Shown: positions 16,736-26,218, numbered from the stretch's first letter. The stretch: 60,778 nt of DNA from Methylococcales bacterium (GCA_030693155.1 JAUYBJ010000269.1:1-60778); one strand, 5' to 3'. The notes: generated from the letters alone by a model not told the origin. Numbers and translations are program-made.

Positions 16736-17415
16736 TGCTTATCCTTATTTAATAATTCGAGCATTTGCTCGGCTGCCGCTTGCTCGGCTTTTTTTCTGGA
16801 AATCCCCGACCCTATAGTTGCCGTAGCTAATAAGGGGACGGTACATTTGACCTTGAACGTTTGTTCATGCGCCAGACCCGACATGGTGATTAATTCATAG
16901 TCAGGCAAGTCCATTTTTTTGGCTTGCATTAATTCCTGTAGCTGAGTTTTAGGGTCTTTTTGCCAATTATCCAGCGATAAGTTGGCAAGTTTTTCGGCAA
17001 ATAACTGCGCTATCCAGTGCTGACAGGCGACTATTCCTTGGTCGATAAATAGGGCGGCGATGACGGCTTCGAGTGCGTCTGACAAAATGGAGTCACGGCG
17101 AAAACCCCCGCTTTTTAATTCACCAGAGCCTAGAAGTAGATAATCGCCCATCTGATGCTCTCTGGCCAATTCTGCTAATGAACTTTGATTCACTAAATTG
17201 GCACGCAAACGACTTAACACGCCTTCACAGGCGGATGGAAATTGCTGAAACAGTTGTTCTGCGATGACAAACCCTAAAATAGAATCGCCCAAAAATTCGA
17301 GGCGTTCATTATTTTTTGAGCTAAAACTACGATGGGTTAAAGCCATAGTAAACAGCGCGGGATTATTAAAGGTTAATCCCAGCTTTTTACACAGAATTTC
17401 TGGCTTTTTTATCAC
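16732..17415 (-). CDS. rnc: Ribonuclease III
   Basis: RNase III cuts double-stranded RNA in rRNA processing and mRNA decay. The 227-residue product has the catalytic signature NERLEFLGDSILG (about 36-48), a second acidic cluster in DALEAVIAALFID and a C-terminal double-stranded-RNA-binding domain (about 155-222, DPKTQLQELMQ, then KKAEQAAAEQMLELL). It starts with GTG. It lies between the DUF4845 gene and era, the usual gammaproteobacterial order. Confidence 0.95.
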   Translation of the reverse strand: MIKKPEILCKKLGLTFNNPALFTMALTHRSFSSKNNERLEFLGDSILGFVIAEQLFQQFPSACEGVLSRLRANLVNQSSLAELAREHQMGDYLLLGSGELKSGGFRRDSILSDALEAVIAALFIDQGIVACQHWIAQLFAEKLANLSLDNWQKDPKTQLQELMQAKKMDLPDYELITMSGLAHEQTFKVKCTVPLLATATIGSGISRKKAEQAAAEQMLELLNKDKQ

Positions 17416-17428
17416 TGTTTATTATCTC

Positions 17429-17812
17429 CTATTTAATTTCAACTGAATCATCAAATTCAACCAGAATACTGGCATTGCCGGCAATTTTTTTAATCACTTC
17501 ATACTTGATATTGACTTTTGTATGTCCGCTTTCTTCTCTGGCAATAACGATGTTGTCTTTGGTTATTAAATTATCGATATTGTTCATACCCAGTATTTTG
17601 AACAGTCTGGTTGAAATTTGCTCGGGGCTTTCGTCCACTCCGCCTGCTTCAACGGTTTTTTTAATGGAATCCAACGCGCCTTGTACTTTGCCGTGATCCA
17701 TGTAGATCGGGATAACAGCGATTGCTAAAAAAAAGATAGAGCCGACAACGATACCCACGCAAACCATTGAAATCATGGTCATGCCTTGTTGCTTTTTAGG
17801 TGACAATTTCAT
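17429..17812 (-). CDS. DUF4845 family membrane protein
   Basis: The protein (127 residues from the ATG at 17812, which GGAGAG precedes; a GTG at 17824 is possible) has one N-terminal membrane helix (about 12-35) and a small periplasmic domain with a late NIKYEVIKKI strand. The opening QQGMTMISM resembles pilin-like leaders. DUF4845 proteins are commonly found between lepB and rnc in proteobacteria; their function is unknown. Co-transcription with lepB and rnc is likely. Confidence 0.8.
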   Translation of the reverse strand: MKLSPKKQQGMTMISMVCVGIVVGSIFFLAIAVIPIYMDHGKVQGALDSIKKTVEAGGVDESPEQISTRLFKILGMNNIDNLITKDNIVIAREESGHTKVNIKYEVIKKIAGNASILVEFDDSVEIK

Positions 17813-17842
17813 TTTTCTCTCCACACAGTTAATTAAAGAAAG

Positions 17843-18619
17843 TTATTTTAATACAGTACCGATACGACTTAGACCGACACCTTTGTCTTGCCAGTCCCAG
17901 CTCATCCAGATAAAAAAGGCTTTACCGACTAAATTTTCTTCTGGCACAAAGCCCCAATAACGACCATCATTACTGTTATCACGGTTATCGCCCATGACAA
18001 AATACTGACCCTCAGGGACAACATACGAACCTTCAGCGGAAGATACACCGTGTCTGATAAGAATATTGTGTTCCACGCCGGTTAAATTTTCCAGTAACTG
18101 CTCAGCACCGGTCATATCAACTCCCTGTCCGATACCTTGGTAGAAACCGAATGATTTATAGCTGACAGCCTGTCCATTTACAGTGAGTTTTTTATCGTCA
18201 TAAGTAATTTTATCACCTGGCAAACCAATGACGCGCTTAATGTAATCAACGGTAGGGTCTTTAGGGTAACGAAACACCACAATATCACCGCGTGCAGGTT
18301 CGTTCATCTCCACTATTTTGGTATTAATAACAGGTAGTCGTATGCCGTAAGTAAATTTATTGACCAGAATGAAATCACCGATTAGCAGCGTTGGCATCAT
18401 GGATGCGGACGGAATGCGGAAAGGCTCGGCTAAAAATGAGCGTAGCAGTAAGACAATTAAGACCACAGGGAAGAAAGAGCGTGCGTATTCAACCGCCAAC
18501 GGCTCATTGGCTTCATCAAAAACCCGTTCTTGGGATTTAAGAAACAGCAAATAACCGCCCCAGATAACACCTGTTACAATGGTTGCGACAAACAAAAAAA
18601 AGGAAAAATCAAAATCCAT
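17843..18619 (-). CDS. lepB: Signal peptidase I
   Basis: LepB removes signal peptides from exported proteins at the periplasmic face of the inner membrane. The 258-residue protein has two N-terminal membrane helices (about 6-26 and 48-63), the catalytic serine in PSASMMPTL, the catalytic lysine in DYIKRVIGLPGD and the late box GDNRDNSNDGRYWG. It is shorter than the 324-residue E. coli enzyme, as in many other proteobacteria. Its gene follows lepA by about 100 bases. Confidence 0.96.
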   Translation of the reverse strand: MDFDFSFFLFVATIVTGVIWGGYLLFLKSQERVFDEANEPLAVEYARSFFPVVLIVLLLRSFLAEPFRIPSASMMPTLLIGDFILVNKFTYGIRLPVINTKIVEMNEPARGDIVVFRYPKDPTVDYIKRVIGLPGDKITYDDKKLTVNGQAVSYKSFGFYQGIGQGVDMTGAEQLLENLTGVEHNILIRHGVSSAEGSYVVPEGQYFVMGDNRDNSNDGRYWGFVPEENLVGKAFFIWMSWDWQDKGVGLSRIGTVLK

Positions 18620-18722
18620 AACAATCCTAATAGTAAAAAAATTATTTTCTCGCTTTCATACTCCGGGTGGAAACGAGTGAATGTTTATTTAATGACTCGC
18701 AGTCATTCCAAACTAAGCGGTG

Positions 18723-20522
18723 CTATTCTTTATTCAGTTGCAATACGGCTAAAAATGCCTCTTGAGGTATTTCAATATTACCCACTTGTTTCATGCGTTT
18801 TTTACCTTCTTTCTGTTTCTGCAATAATTTTTTCTTACGGCTGATGTCACCGCCATAACATTTTGCAGTCACATCTTTACGCATCGCTTTAACAGTAGAG
18901 CGTGCGATAACTTTAGAGCCAATCGCCGCCTGAATAGCGACTTCATACATTTGCTTGGGAATCAGATCCTTCATTTTTTCCACCAAGGCACGACCGCGTG
19001 ACGCGCTATTATCTTTGTGAACAATGATGGATAAAGCATCGACTTTTTCGCCATTAATCAGCACATCCAGTTTTACTAAATCGGCGAGTTGAAAACGTAA
19101 AAACTCATAATCAAATGAGGCAAAACCGCGACTGACAGATTTTAATCTATCAAAGAAGTCAAGTACCACCTCGCTGAGCGGCATTTCATAATGTAACGAT
19201 ACTTGCGAGCCGACATATTGCATATCTTTTTGTACGCCGCGTTTCTCGATACACAGGGTAATGACCGCGCCTAAATAGGCTTGCGGTACTAAGATATTAG
19301 CACGAATAATCGGCTCACGAATTTCTTTAACGAGACCGCTTTCAGGCAGTTTGGCAGGATTATCCACCATGAGAACTTCATCGTTTTGCGTAATGATTTC
19401 ATAAATTACCGTGGGTGCGGTAGTAATCAAATCAACGTCATATTCACGCTCTAAGCGTTCCTGCACAATTTCCATGTGCAGCATACCCAAAAAGCCGCAA
19501 CGAAAACCAAAACCTAGAGCTTGCGAAGTTTCAGGTTCAAATTGTAACGCGGCATCGTTTAAATTTAATTTATTCAGAGCTTCGCGCAGGTCTTCATAAT
19601 TATCCGAGCTGACGGGGTATAAACCCGCAAAAACGCGCGGTTGCACACGTTGAAAACCGGTCAATTGTTCAGCGGCGGGCTTGTCCGTCCAAGTGATGGT
19701 ATCGCCGACAGGTGCGCCGAAAATATCTTTAATACCCGCGACAACGTAGCCTACTTCGCCGGTGTTTAAAATGTCTTTTTCCAGACGTTTCGGGGTAAAT
19801 ACGCCGACCGTTTCAGCGAGAAACGACTTGCCTGTAGACATGATGGTGATTTTTTGTTTCCGTTTGATGCTGCCGTGAACAATACGCACCAGCGATACCA
19901 CGCCCAAATAGCTATCAAACCACGAGTCAATAATCAGGGCTTGCAACGGCCCGTCGATGTTGCCTTCGGGGGGTGGTACTTTAATGACCAGTTGTTCCAA
20001 TACGTCCTGAACACCTAAGCCCGTCTTCGCGCTTATCATCAAGGCTTCATCAGCAGGAATACCAATGACTTCTTCAATTTCTGCCTTCACTCGCTCAGGT
20101 TCAGCTGAGGGTAAGTCGATTTTATTCAACACAGGGACAACTTCCAGTCCCTGTTCAATCGCGGTATAACAATTCGCCACACTCTGCGCTTCTACACCTT
20201 GTGCTGCATCCACCACTAATAACGCGCCTTCGCAAGCTGCTAATGAGCGTGATACTTCATAGGAAAAATCGACGTGACCAGGGGTATCAATAAAATTAAG
20301 TTGATAGGTTTCGCCGTCCTTCGCTTTAAAGTCCAGTGTGACACTCTGTGCTTTAATAGTTATGCCGCGTTCTTTTTCAATGTCCATTGAATCAAGCACT
20401 TGTGCTGACATTTCACGGTTGCTTAAGCCGCCGCAAAGTTGAATAAAACGGTCGGCAAGCGTTGATTTGCCATGATCGATATGCGCGATAATGGAGAAGT
20501 TACGAATATGTTTTAAATCCAC
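18723..20522 (-). CDS. lepA: Elongation factor 4 (LepA)
   Basis: LepA is a ribosome-binding translational GTPase. The 599-residue protein shows G1 [10 protein letters not shown]2 RGITIKAQ, G3 DTPGHVDF and G4 NKIDLPSA, the EF-G-like domains II, III and V, and the LepA-specific C-terminal domain ending with [20 protein letters not shown] (split across the Lys-rich end). Length equals that of E. coli LepA. A perfect TATAAT on the minus strand (20603-20598) lies about 80 bases upstream and is the likely -10 element for the lepA-to-pdxJ run. Confidence 0.97.
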   Translation of the reverse strand: MDLKHIRNFSIIAHIDHGKSTLADRFIQLCGGLSNREMSAQVLDSMDIEKERGITIKAQSVTLDFKAKDGETYQLNFIDTPGHVDFSYEVSRSLAACEGALLVVDAAQGVEAQSVANCYTAIEQGLEVVPVLNKIDLPSAEPERVKAEIEEVIGIPADEALMISAKTGLGVQDVLEQLVIKVPPPEGNIDGPLQALIIDSWFDSYLGVVSLVRIVHGSIKRKQKITIMSTGKSFLAETVGVFTPKRLEKDILNTGEVGYVVAGIKDIFGAPVGDTITWTDKPAAEQLTGFQRVQPRVFAGLYPVSSDNYEDLREALNKLNLNDAALQFEPETSQALGFGFRCGFLGMLHMEIVQERLEREYDVDLITTAPTVIYEIITQNDEVLMVDNPAKLPESGLVKEIREPIIRANILVPQAYLGAVITLCIEKRGVQKDMQYVGSQVSLHYEMPLSEVVLDFFDRLKSVSRGFASFDYEFLRFQLADLVKLDVLINGEKVDALSIIVHKDNSASRGRALVEKMKDLIPKQMYEVAIQAAIGSKVIARSTVKAMRKDVTAKCYGGDISRKKKLLQKQKEGKKRMKQVGNIEIPQEAFLAVLQLNKE

Positions 20523-20597
20523 GGTGTTTTAATGTAGTGAGGTTCTAAGAGGTTACGCCAAGCGGTACGACCATCAGCATAATTTGAAAAGGAGTCT

Positions 20598-20603
20598 ATT
20601 ATA
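20598..20603 (-). promoter_or_regulatory. candidate -10 element for the lepA operon
   Basis: The minus strand reads TATAAT here, inside TGTTATAATAG. The hexamer 17 bases upstream is poor (GGCGTT), so the promoter is supported mainly by the -10 match and its place 76 bases before lepA. Confidence 0.45.
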
Positions 20604-20675
20604 ACAGCATAACGGTATTTAACGCCTAGATTGTCGGTATCAACGACGGGATGATTTTGTGAACTCGTGTTTATA

Positions 20676-20706
20676 GCGGGGGTAGAAATATGTTTTTAAC
20701 CCCCGC
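20676..20706. terminator. hairpin downstream of pgpA
   Basis: GCGGGGGT and ACCCCCGC form an 8-bp GC-rich stem about 17 bases past the pgpA stop on the minus strand, with a 15-base loop. It lacks a strong T tract, so it may be a weak or factor-aided terminator. Confidence 0.5.
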
Positions 20707-20722
20707 GTAACAGTAAAAACCA

Positions 20723-21235
20723 TCAAAAACCAAATTGCCGCACGGCTAACAGTAACAATGCACCCGCAAATACACCAGCTAATACATCATCCAGCATAAT
20801 GCCCAAGCCGCCGTGAACTTGTTTGTCTATCCATTTAATCGGCCACGGTTTTAGAATGTCGAAAAAACGAAACAGGACAAAGCCAATCAGCATCGCCTGC
20901 CAAGTGAATGGTACAAACCACATGGTAATTAAATATCCCGCCACTTCATCCCAGACAATGCCGCCAAAATCATGTTCATCGAGTTTTTTCGCTGCCACAT
21001 CACAAAACCATACGCCGATGACCGTAGCGATAATGGTGAGCAGGCTATAAATCAAACTATTGGTTTGAGCAAATAAATAATACACAGGAATGGCGGCGAC
21101 TGTGCCGCACGTTCCAGGGGCTTTTTTGGCTAATCCAGAGCCGAAACCGAAAGCCAGAAATAACACGGGATCCGTCATTATCTGCTTCGGGGTTAGCCGG
21201 GCGTTACCGTAATGGGGCTTAAGAAAAATGCTCAT
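20723..21235 (-). CDS. pgpA: Phosphatidylglycerophosphatase A
   Basis: PgpA removes the phosphate from phosphatidylglycerophosphate to make phosphatidylglycerol in the inner membrane. The 170-residue protein has the N-terminal GFGSGLAKKAPGTCGT motif, the acidic IVWDEVAGYLITMW motif, FRFFDILKPWPI and a late GGLGIMLDDVLAGV motif between hydrophobic segments. The chosen start overlaps the end of thiL by 17 bases; a later in-frame ATG before DPVLF is possible. Order nusB-thiL-pgpA matches E. coli. Confidence 0.93.
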   Translation of the reverse strand: MSIFLKPHYGNARLTPKQIMTDPVLFLAFGFGSGLAKKAPGTCGTVAAIPVYYLFAQTNSLIYSLLTIIATVIGVWFCDVAAKKLDEHDFGGIVWDEVAGYLITMWFVPFTWQAMLIGFVLFRFFDILKPWPIKWIDKQVHGGLGIMLDDVLAGVFAGALLLLAVRQFGF

Positions 21236-22154
21236 AACCTTTGACCTCTAATGATTGGATGATGCCCGCTTTGTTAAGCCGCAAGCCGGGTTCAGCTTCA
21301 ATAATACCTATTTTTTGACAGCCCTCAGGCACTTGCGCGATTTTTTCGGGGCTGACGGTAAAACACAGTTGATAATCATCACCTGCCACCAGCGGCAGTA
21401 ACCAGTCGCCTGTATCATTGATGTAGGTTAATACGGCAGTAGATAAGGGTAACTCATCCCAAAACACACACGCGCCGACTTGACTTTGTTGCAGGATATG
21501 CCCTAAATCACTGCTTAAACCATCGGATATATCAATACAGGCATTTGCTACACCGCACAATTTCTGCCCTATGTTGCAGGCAGGTTCTGGTTGATTAAAT
21601 TGTTTGAGCGCGTTGTCAAGGTCGGCGCATTGATAGCCTTGAGTAATTTTCAAGCCTAAGCCCGCATCACCGATATTGCCCGACAGGTAAATAAAATCAC
21701 CGACTTTTGCCGCTGAGCGGGTGAGTGCCAGACCGCGCGGCACTAAGCCTAAGGCTTGTACGGTGAGCGTTAATGCACCAGCGGTAGTGTCTCCGCCAAT
21801 TAAATCAACGCCATAGCGTTCGGCTAAAGTTAAAAAACCTGTGGCAAACGCGCTTAACCACGCTTCGTTGACGCTGGGCACGGTGAGTGCCAGTGTCACT
21901 GACAGCGGTTTTGCACCCATGCTGGCTAAGTCGCTTAAATTAACAGCAAGTAGTTTATGACCGAGTTGCGCGGGGTCGGTATCTTTAAAAAAATGCACAT
22001 TTTCCACCATTGTGTCGGTGGTGATTGCCAGTTCATAGCCGTCTGGTATCGACAATAATGCGCAGTCATCACCAATTCCCAGTCGGGTTGATGAATTTGT
22101 CACTGCTTGCCGGGTAAAAAAACGCTGAATCAGCGCGAATTCAGAAAGAGGCAT
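21219..22154 (-). CDS. thiL: Thiamine-monophosphate kinase
   Basis: ThiL phosphorylates thiamine monophosphate to thiamine pyrophosphate. The 311-residue protein has the GIGDDCALL start motif, TTDTMVENVHFF, the NLSDLASMGAKP segment and VDLIGGDTTAG, all typical of the PurM-like ATP-binding family. It lies four bases downstream of nusB and overlaps pgpA. Confidence 0.95.
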   Translation of the reverse strand: MPLSEFALIQRFFTRQAVTNSSTRLGIGDDCALLSIPDGYELAITTDTMVENVHFFKDTDPAQLGHKLLAVNLSDLASMGAKPLSVTLALTVPSVNEAWLSAFATGFLTLAERYGVDLIGGDTTAGALTLTVQALGLVPRGLALTRSAAKVGDFIYLSGNIGDAGLGLKITQGYQCADLDNALKQFNQPEPACNIGQKLCGVANACIDISDGLSSDLGHILQQSQVGACVFWDELPLSTAVLTYINDTGDWLLPLVAGDDYQLCFTVSPEKIAQVPEGCQKIGIIEAEPGLRLNKAGIIQSLEVKGYEHFS

Positions 22155-22158
22155 AAGG

Positions 22159-22602
22159 CTATTTTGAATGCGTTTTGGCTTTGGCGTTAATTTCGATAGC
22201 GCGGGTTTGTTGAGCGACTTTATCTAAAATACCGTTTATGTAGCGATGACTGCCGTCAGCACCAAAATATTTAGCGAGATTAATGCCTTCGTTCAGAACC
22301 ACGCGGTAGGGCATATCTAAACGGAACGACAGCTCATAAACACCAATTCTTAAAATCGCCCTTTCTACAGGGTCAATATTATCCACAGGGCGATCAACAA
22401 ATTCACTTAAAGCCAGATCAATTGATTCTAAATTCTTGGGTACGCCGTGGAATAGCTCGGTAAAATAACTCTTTTGAGCATCTTTTAATCGCTCTTCTTC
22501 TAAAAACTGTCTCTCAATTTCACTCAGGTTTTGCCCTGTCATTTGCCATTGGTATAGTGCTTGAACGGCGGCTTTTCGTGCATTGGTACGCGTTTGACTC
22601 AT
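22159..22602 (-). CDS. nusB: Transcription antitermination factor NusB
   Basis: NusB binds boxA RNA with S10 (NusE) in rRNA antitermination. The 147-residue all-helical protein has the typical ARKAAVQALYQWQ opening with an arginine-rich N-terminus, and later the segment RVVLNEGINLAKYFGADGSH with INGILDKV. ribH, which often precedes nusB, is not found here; tRNA genes diverge upstream instead. Confidence 0.95.
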   Translation of the reverse strand: MSQTRTNARKAAVQALYQWQMTGQNLSEIERQFLEEERLKDAQKSYFTELFHGVPKNLESIDLALSEFVDRPVDNIDPVERAILRIGVYELSFRLDMPYRVVLNEGINLAKYFGADGSHRYINGILDKVAQQTRAIEINAKAKTHSK

Positions 22603-22730
22603 TAGATTTCCGTAAGGTTAAACAATTATTTTTTATGGTTCATGTTGCTAATTGTGCGGCTAAACGAACGGTTTATAAAGAGATTTTTTATTGCTCTTGA
22701 GTTATTTGTTTGATTTTATAAAATAATTGG

Positions 22731-22759
22731 TTGACGAAGTGTGTTTTGTGCCATACAAT
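22731..22759 (+). promoter_or_regulatory. sigma-70 promoter for the tRNA-Tyr-Gly-Thr cluster
   Basis: TTGACG (22731-22736) and TACAAT (22754-22759) are spaced by 17 bases, which places the start about 14 bases before tRNA-Tyr. This is the clearest promoter in the region. Confidence 0.8.
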
Positions 22760-22779
22760 GCACAGCTTATCCAAACATT

Positions 22780-22864
22780 GGAGGGGTTCCCGAGCGGCCA
22801 AAGGGATCAGACTGTAAATCTGCCGGCTCTGCCTTCGGAGGTTCGAATCCTCCCCCCTCCACCA
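22780..22864 (+). tRNA. tRNA-Tyr (anticodon GTA)
   Basis: The acceptor arm GGAGGGG pairs with CCCCTCC and CCA is encoded. The anticodon loop reads ACTGTAAAT with anticodon GTA. The long variable arm (GGCTCTGCCTTCGGA region) and the length of 85 bases mark a class II tyrosine tRNA. The T arm GGTTCGAATCC is canonical. Confidence 0.96.
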
Positions 22865-22883
22865 TCTTTTGAGTTATGAGTCT

Positions 22884-22957
22884 GCGGGTGTAGTTCAATG
22901 GTAGAACTCCAGCCTTCCAAGCTGATCACGTGGGTTCGATTCCCATCACCCGCTCCA
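22884..22957 (+). tRNA. tRNA-Gly (anticodon TCC)
   Basis: GCGGGTG pairs with CACCCGC, the anticodon loop CCTTCCAAG gives TCC, and the T arm GGGTTCGATTCCC and encoded CCA are present. It is 74 bases long and lies 19 bases after tRNA-Tyr, as in the E. coli tyrU-glyT-thrT cluster. Confidence 0.96.
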
Positions 22958-22972
22958 TAATCTATCAGTTAG

Positions 22973-23048
<76 letters not shown>

Positions 23049-23191
23049 TTTCTAAAAAAGATGTGCTTGCAAAAGTAGTTGTTGGATTGTGAAGCAGGGT
23101 ATGCTCTGTTTGAACTGAGGGTGTGGGTCGTTCTTGGCTTGAAGAGTGCTTGACTAACGGTTAAATTTTGATTAACATTTTTAATTGATAG

Positions 23192-23220
23192 TTGAATAAT
23201 GCTTTTAGTTGATGTATCAT
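23192..23220 (+). promoter_or_regulatory. promoter for tRNA-Trp and probably secE-nusG
   Basis: TTGAAT (23192-23197) and TATCAT (23215-23220) are 17 bases apart, placing the start about 17 bases before tRNA-Trp. The tRNA could be cut from a longer secE-nusG message. Confidence 0.65.
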
Positions 23221-23243
23221 AGTAAGTTCGATTTTTTCTGAAT

Positions 23244-23319
23244 AGGTCAGTAGTTCAATTGGTAGAATGGCGGTCTCCAAAACCGCTGGTTGGGGGTTCG
23301 AGACCCTCCTGGCCTGCCA
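23244..23319 (+). tRNA. tRNA-Trp (anticodon CCA)
   Basis: AGGTCAG pairs with CTGGCCT (one G-T pair), the anticodon loop TCTCCAAAA gives CCA, and the T arm GGGTTCGAGACCC and the encoded CCA end are present. It is 76 bases long and lies 45 bases before secE, a common arrangement in bacteria. Confidence 0.96.
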
Positions 23320-23364
23320 TTCAGTTAAAGTAATAAATAGCATCTCGTTCATAATAAATAACAC

Positions 23365-23745
23365 ATGAAAACTCAAGCAGAAGCACCGACAGCTCTTTTT
23401 GATGTCGTCAAGCAAGTCTTTTCCGTTGTCTTTGTGGTTGCCGCTGTAGCAGCATTCTACTATTTCTCAGAAGCCATTCCTCTTGTATACAGAGTTGTCG
23501 GTCTATTGATCGTTGTTCTGGCTGTGGTGGGTTTAATGCTTACTACTGACACAGGGAAAAGCGTATGGCTTTTTATTTTAGAAGCCAAGCAGGAAGTAAG
23601 AAAAGTCATTTGGCCTACTCGCGAAGAAACTATGCGTACTACTTTGTTAGTATTTGCGATGGTTACCATTGTCGGTCTTATCCTCTGGTTTTTAGATATG
23701 TTCCTTTTTTGGGGAGTGCGTCTGCTAACAGGTCAGGGCGGATAG
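23365..23745 (+). CDS. secE: Protein translocase subunit SecE
   Basis: SecE stabilises SecY in the SecYEG protein-conducting channel. The 126-residue protein has three membrane helices (about 16-34, 40-58 and 95-117), like the E. coli protein, and the conserved amphipathic segment EAKQEVRKVIWPTREETMRT just before the last helix. It lies next to nusG, the usual pair. Confidence 0.95.
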   Translation: MKTQAEAPTALFDVVKQVFSVVFVVAAVAAFYYFSEAIPLVYRVVGLLIVVLAVVGLMLTTDTGKSVWLFILEAKQEVRKVIWPTREETMRTTLLVFAMVTIVGLILWFLDMFLFWGVRLLTGQGG

Positions 23746-23748
23746 AAT

Positions 23749-24282
23749 ATGGCTTTGCGCTGGTATGTGGTACACGCCTATTCCAACTTTGAAAATAAAG
23801 TTAAGCAAGCCTTGGAAGAGAGAGTTAAGCGTGAAGGCTTAGAACAATATTTCGGACAAATATTGGTTCCTACCGAGGAAGTCGTTGAAATGCGCATGGG
23901 TCAACAGAGAAAAAGTGAACGGAAATTCTTTCCTGGTTATGTGTTGGTTCAAATGGAATTGACAGATGAAACGTGGCATTTGGTTAAGGATGTGCCTAGG
24001 GTCTTAGGATTTATAGGTGGTACATCTGATCGTCCAGCTCCTATTTCTGAAAAGGAAGCAATGTCCATACTAGATAGAGTTCAGGAAGGTGTTGATAAGC
24101 CTCGACCTAAAACTTTATTTGAAGTCGGCGAAGTAATCAGGGTTGTTGATGGGCCGTTTAAGGATTTTAATGGGGTTGTCGAAGAAGTTAATTATGACAA
24201 AAATAAGCTGAAAATATCGGTGCTTATTTTTGGACGCTCAACATCTGTTGAATTGGGCTTTAATCAGGTTGAAAAAGGTTAA
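23749..24282 (+). CDS. nusG: Transcription termination/antitermination protein NusG
   Basis: NusG binds RNA polymerase and links it to Rho or to the ribosome. The 177-residue protein opens [20 protein letters not shown], has the loop [12 protein letters not shown]-like segment ([13 protein letters not shown]) in the NGN domain, and ends with a KOW domain ([20 protein letters not shown]). It starts three bases after secE. A terminator follows at 24309. Confidence 0.96.
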   Translation: MALRWYVVHAYSNFENKVKQALEERVKREGLEQYFGQILVPTEEVVEMRMGQQRKSERKFFPGYVLVQMELTDETWHLVKDVPRVLGFIGGTSDRPAPISEKEAMSILDRVQEGVDKPRPKTLFEVGEVIRVVDGPFKDFNGVVEEVNYDKNKLKISVLIFGRSTSVELGFNQVEKG

Positions 24283-24308
24283 TTATTTTTGTAATTAGCA
24301 ATTACTAA

Positions 24309-24338
24309 ATCTCTATCTGTGTAAGATAGGGATTTTTT
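24309..24338 (+). terminator. intrinsic terminator or attenuator after nusG
   Basis: ATCTCTATCT pairs with AGATAGGGAT (one G-U pair) around a 5-base loop and is followed by six T. It separates secE-nusG from rplK, so part of the transcription should stop here or a promoter should lie in the 50 bases before rplK. Confidence 0.78.
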
Positions 24339-24387
24339 GTGTCTAAAAGGGGAGCATTGCGCGCTTGTACCCACATAGGAGTAAAAA

Positions 24388-24819
24388 ATGGCAAAAAAAA
24401 TAACGGCATACATTAAGCTGCAAGTAAAAGCAGGTGAAGCAAATCCAAGTCCACCCGTCGGTCCTGCGTTAGGTCAGCGTGGCGTTAATATCATGGAGTT
24501 TTGTAAAGCATTCAATGCAAAAACTCAAGATGTAGAAAAAGGTTTGCCTTTACCAGTAGTTATCACTGTTTATAGTGATCGCAGCTTTACTTTTATTACC
24601 AAAACGCCGCCTGCATCAATTCTTCTGAAAAAAGCAGTCGGTATTAAAAGTGGTAGTCCTAATCCGAATACTAAAAAAGTCGGTACTGTGACTCGTGAGC
24701 AAATAGAAGAAATTGCAAAAATTAAAATGGAAGATTTAAACGCTGCAAATCTTGAAGCGGCAGTAAAAACAATTGCAGGCAGTGCGCGTAGCATGGGTCT
24801 GAATGTGGAGGGATTATAA
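24388..24819 (+). CDS. rplK: 50S ribosomal protein L11
   Basis: L11 forms part of the GTPase-associated centre on 23S rRNA. The 143-residue protein has the N-terminal [19 protein letters not shown] loop and the C-terminal rRNA-binding end [20 protein letters not shown] precedes the ATG, and the stop overlaps the rplA start (TAATG), so L1 and L11 synthesis are coupled. Confidence 0.97.
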   Translation: MAKKITAYIKLQVKAGEANPSPPVGPALGQRGVNIMEFCKAFNAKTQDVEKGLPLPVVITVYSDRSFTFITKTPPASILLKKAVGIKSGSPNPNTKKVGTVTREQIEEIAKIKMEDLNAANLEAAVKTIAGSARSMGLNVEGL

Positions 24820-25514
24820 TGGCTAGGTTATCCAAAAAAGCGAAAATTATTAAAGAAAAAGTTGATAAAACCAAACAATATTCAATTGCTGAAGCAGTCG
24901 CGATATTGAAAGAACTTGGTACAGCTAAATTTGCTGAAGCGATTGATGTAAGTGTTAATTTAGGCGTAGATCCTCGCAAATCAGATCAAAACGTGCGTGG
25001 TGCAACAGTATTGCCAAACGGTACAGGTAAAACTGTTCGCGTTGCAGTATTTACACAAGGCGCAAATGCTGAAGCAGCTAAAGCCGCTGGTGCTGATATT
25101 GTCGGTATGGACGATTTAGGCGACTTGGTCAAAAAAGGCGAAATGAATTTTGACGTAGTTATTGCGTCTCCTGATGCAATGCGCGTTGTTGGTCAATTAG
25201 GTCAAATTTTAGGACCAAGAGGCTTAATGCCTAATCCTAAAGTCGGCACAGTGACTGCTGATGTTGCAACGGCTGTTAAAAATGCCAAGTCAGGTCAGGT
25301 GCGTTATCGTACTGATAAATCAGGCATTATTCATTGCACATTGGGTAAAGTAGCATTTGAAGCGGAAGCAATTCAAGGTAACTTGGAAGCATTACTTGTC
25401 GATTTAAAAAGAATGAAGCCAACTGCTGCAAAAGGTATTTATATCAAAAAAATCACTCTATCTTCAACGATGGGACCTGGTTTGTGGTTAGATCTTGGTA
25501 GTCTGAACGGCTAA
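24819..25514 (+). CDS. rplA: 50S ribosomal protein L1
   Basis: L1 forms the mobile stalk at the E site and in E. coli represses its own mRNA. The 231-residue protein shows [16 protein letters not shown], the [16 protein letters not shown] signature and the [10 protein letters not shown] segment. It is coupled to rplK by a one-base overlap. Confidence 0.97.
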   Translation: MARLSKKAKIIKEKVDKTKQYSIAEAVAILKELGTAKFAEAIDVSVNLGVDPRKSDQNVRGATVLPNGTGKTVRVAVFTQGANAEAAKAAGADIVGMDDLGDLVKKGEMNFDVVIASPDAMRVVGQLGQILGPRGLMPNPKVGTVTADVATAVKNAKSGQVRYRTDKSGIIHCTLGKVAFEAEAIQGNLEALLVDLKRMKPTAAKGIYIKKITLSSTMGPGLWLDLGSLNG

Positions 25515-25539
25515 GCATTAAAAGAACTTTGGGTTGCCG

Positions 25540-25700
25540 TTTATTCGGTAACCGTCAAAGACCGCAGGTGTTGCAAAACTTAATCTTCACATGGTTGAAA
25601 AGCTATGTTCCTGCGTAGACGGGCTGGATCCTGAATGGGGAAAACCGTAAGGAAGCATTCCACTGGAGTGCGTTTTATTTATCTGGATACCCAGAACATT
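25540..25700 (+). promoter_or_regulatory. L10 leader-like region before rplJ
   Basis: The 200-base gap between rplA and rplJ contains ACCGCAGGTG (from 25561) with CGCAGG (25563-25568) complementary to CCTGCG (25610-25615), followed by GTAGACGGG. This resembles the L10 leader, where the L10-L7/L12 complex binds mRNA and represses rplJL translation. GGAGG lies before the GTG start. The exact fold was not computed. Confidence 0.72.
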
Positions 25701-25714
25701 ACCGGAGGTAAACT

Positions 25715-26218
25715 GTGGCACTCAATTTAGATGGCAAAAAAGTCGTCGTAGAAGAAGTTGCTCAATACGCCGCAAAAGCCCATTCTGCTGTTGTAGCAGA
25801 ATATCGTGGTTTAACAGTAACGGAATTAACCGAACTGCGTAAAACGGCGAGAGAAACAGGCGTTTATTTGCGCGTGGTAAAAAATACTCTGGCAAAACGT
25901 GCAATAGCAGGTACTGAGTTTGAATGTATGCAAGACAGCTTGGTTGGTCCTTTGCTGATTGCATTTTCAATGGAAGACCCAGGCTGTGCAGCACGTTTAA
26001 TCAGTAATTTTGCCAAAACCCATGACAAATTAATTACTAAGGTTGTTGCTATTGGCGGTCAATCTTATGATGCGTCTGAATTAGCGCGTTTGGCAAGTTT
26101 GCCGACACGCGATCAAGGTATCAGCTTGTTGATGTCGGTTATGAAAGCACCTACAGAGAAGTTGGCTCGTACGTTGGCTGCACTTCGCGATCAGATGCAA
26201 GAGCAAGAAGCCGCATAA
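25715..26218 (+). CDS. rplJ: 50S ribosomal protein L10
   Basis: L10 anchors L7/L12 dimers to the stalk base. The 167-residue protein opens ALNLDGKKVVVEEVA, has the AEYRGLTVTELTELRKTARE region and ends with the long helix that binds L7/L12 (EKLARTLAALRDQMQE). The start is GTG, preceded by GGAGGT; E. coli rplJ also has a leader-controlled start. Confidence 0.97.
   Translation: MALNLDGKKVVVEEVAQYAAKAHSAVVAEYRGLTVTELTELRKTARETGVYLRVVKNTLAKRAIAGTEFECMQDSLVGPLLIAFSMEDPGCAARLISNFAKTHDKLITKVVAIGGQSYDASELARLASLPTRDQGISLLMSVMKAPTEKLARTLAALRDQMQEQEAA

Noticed and set aside
23049-23243. Remnant of a second tuf gene between tRNA-Thr and tRNA-Trp
   Set aside because: No EF-Tu-like peptide could be read in this stretch on the plus strand; the layout is noted, but a remnant cannot be supported.
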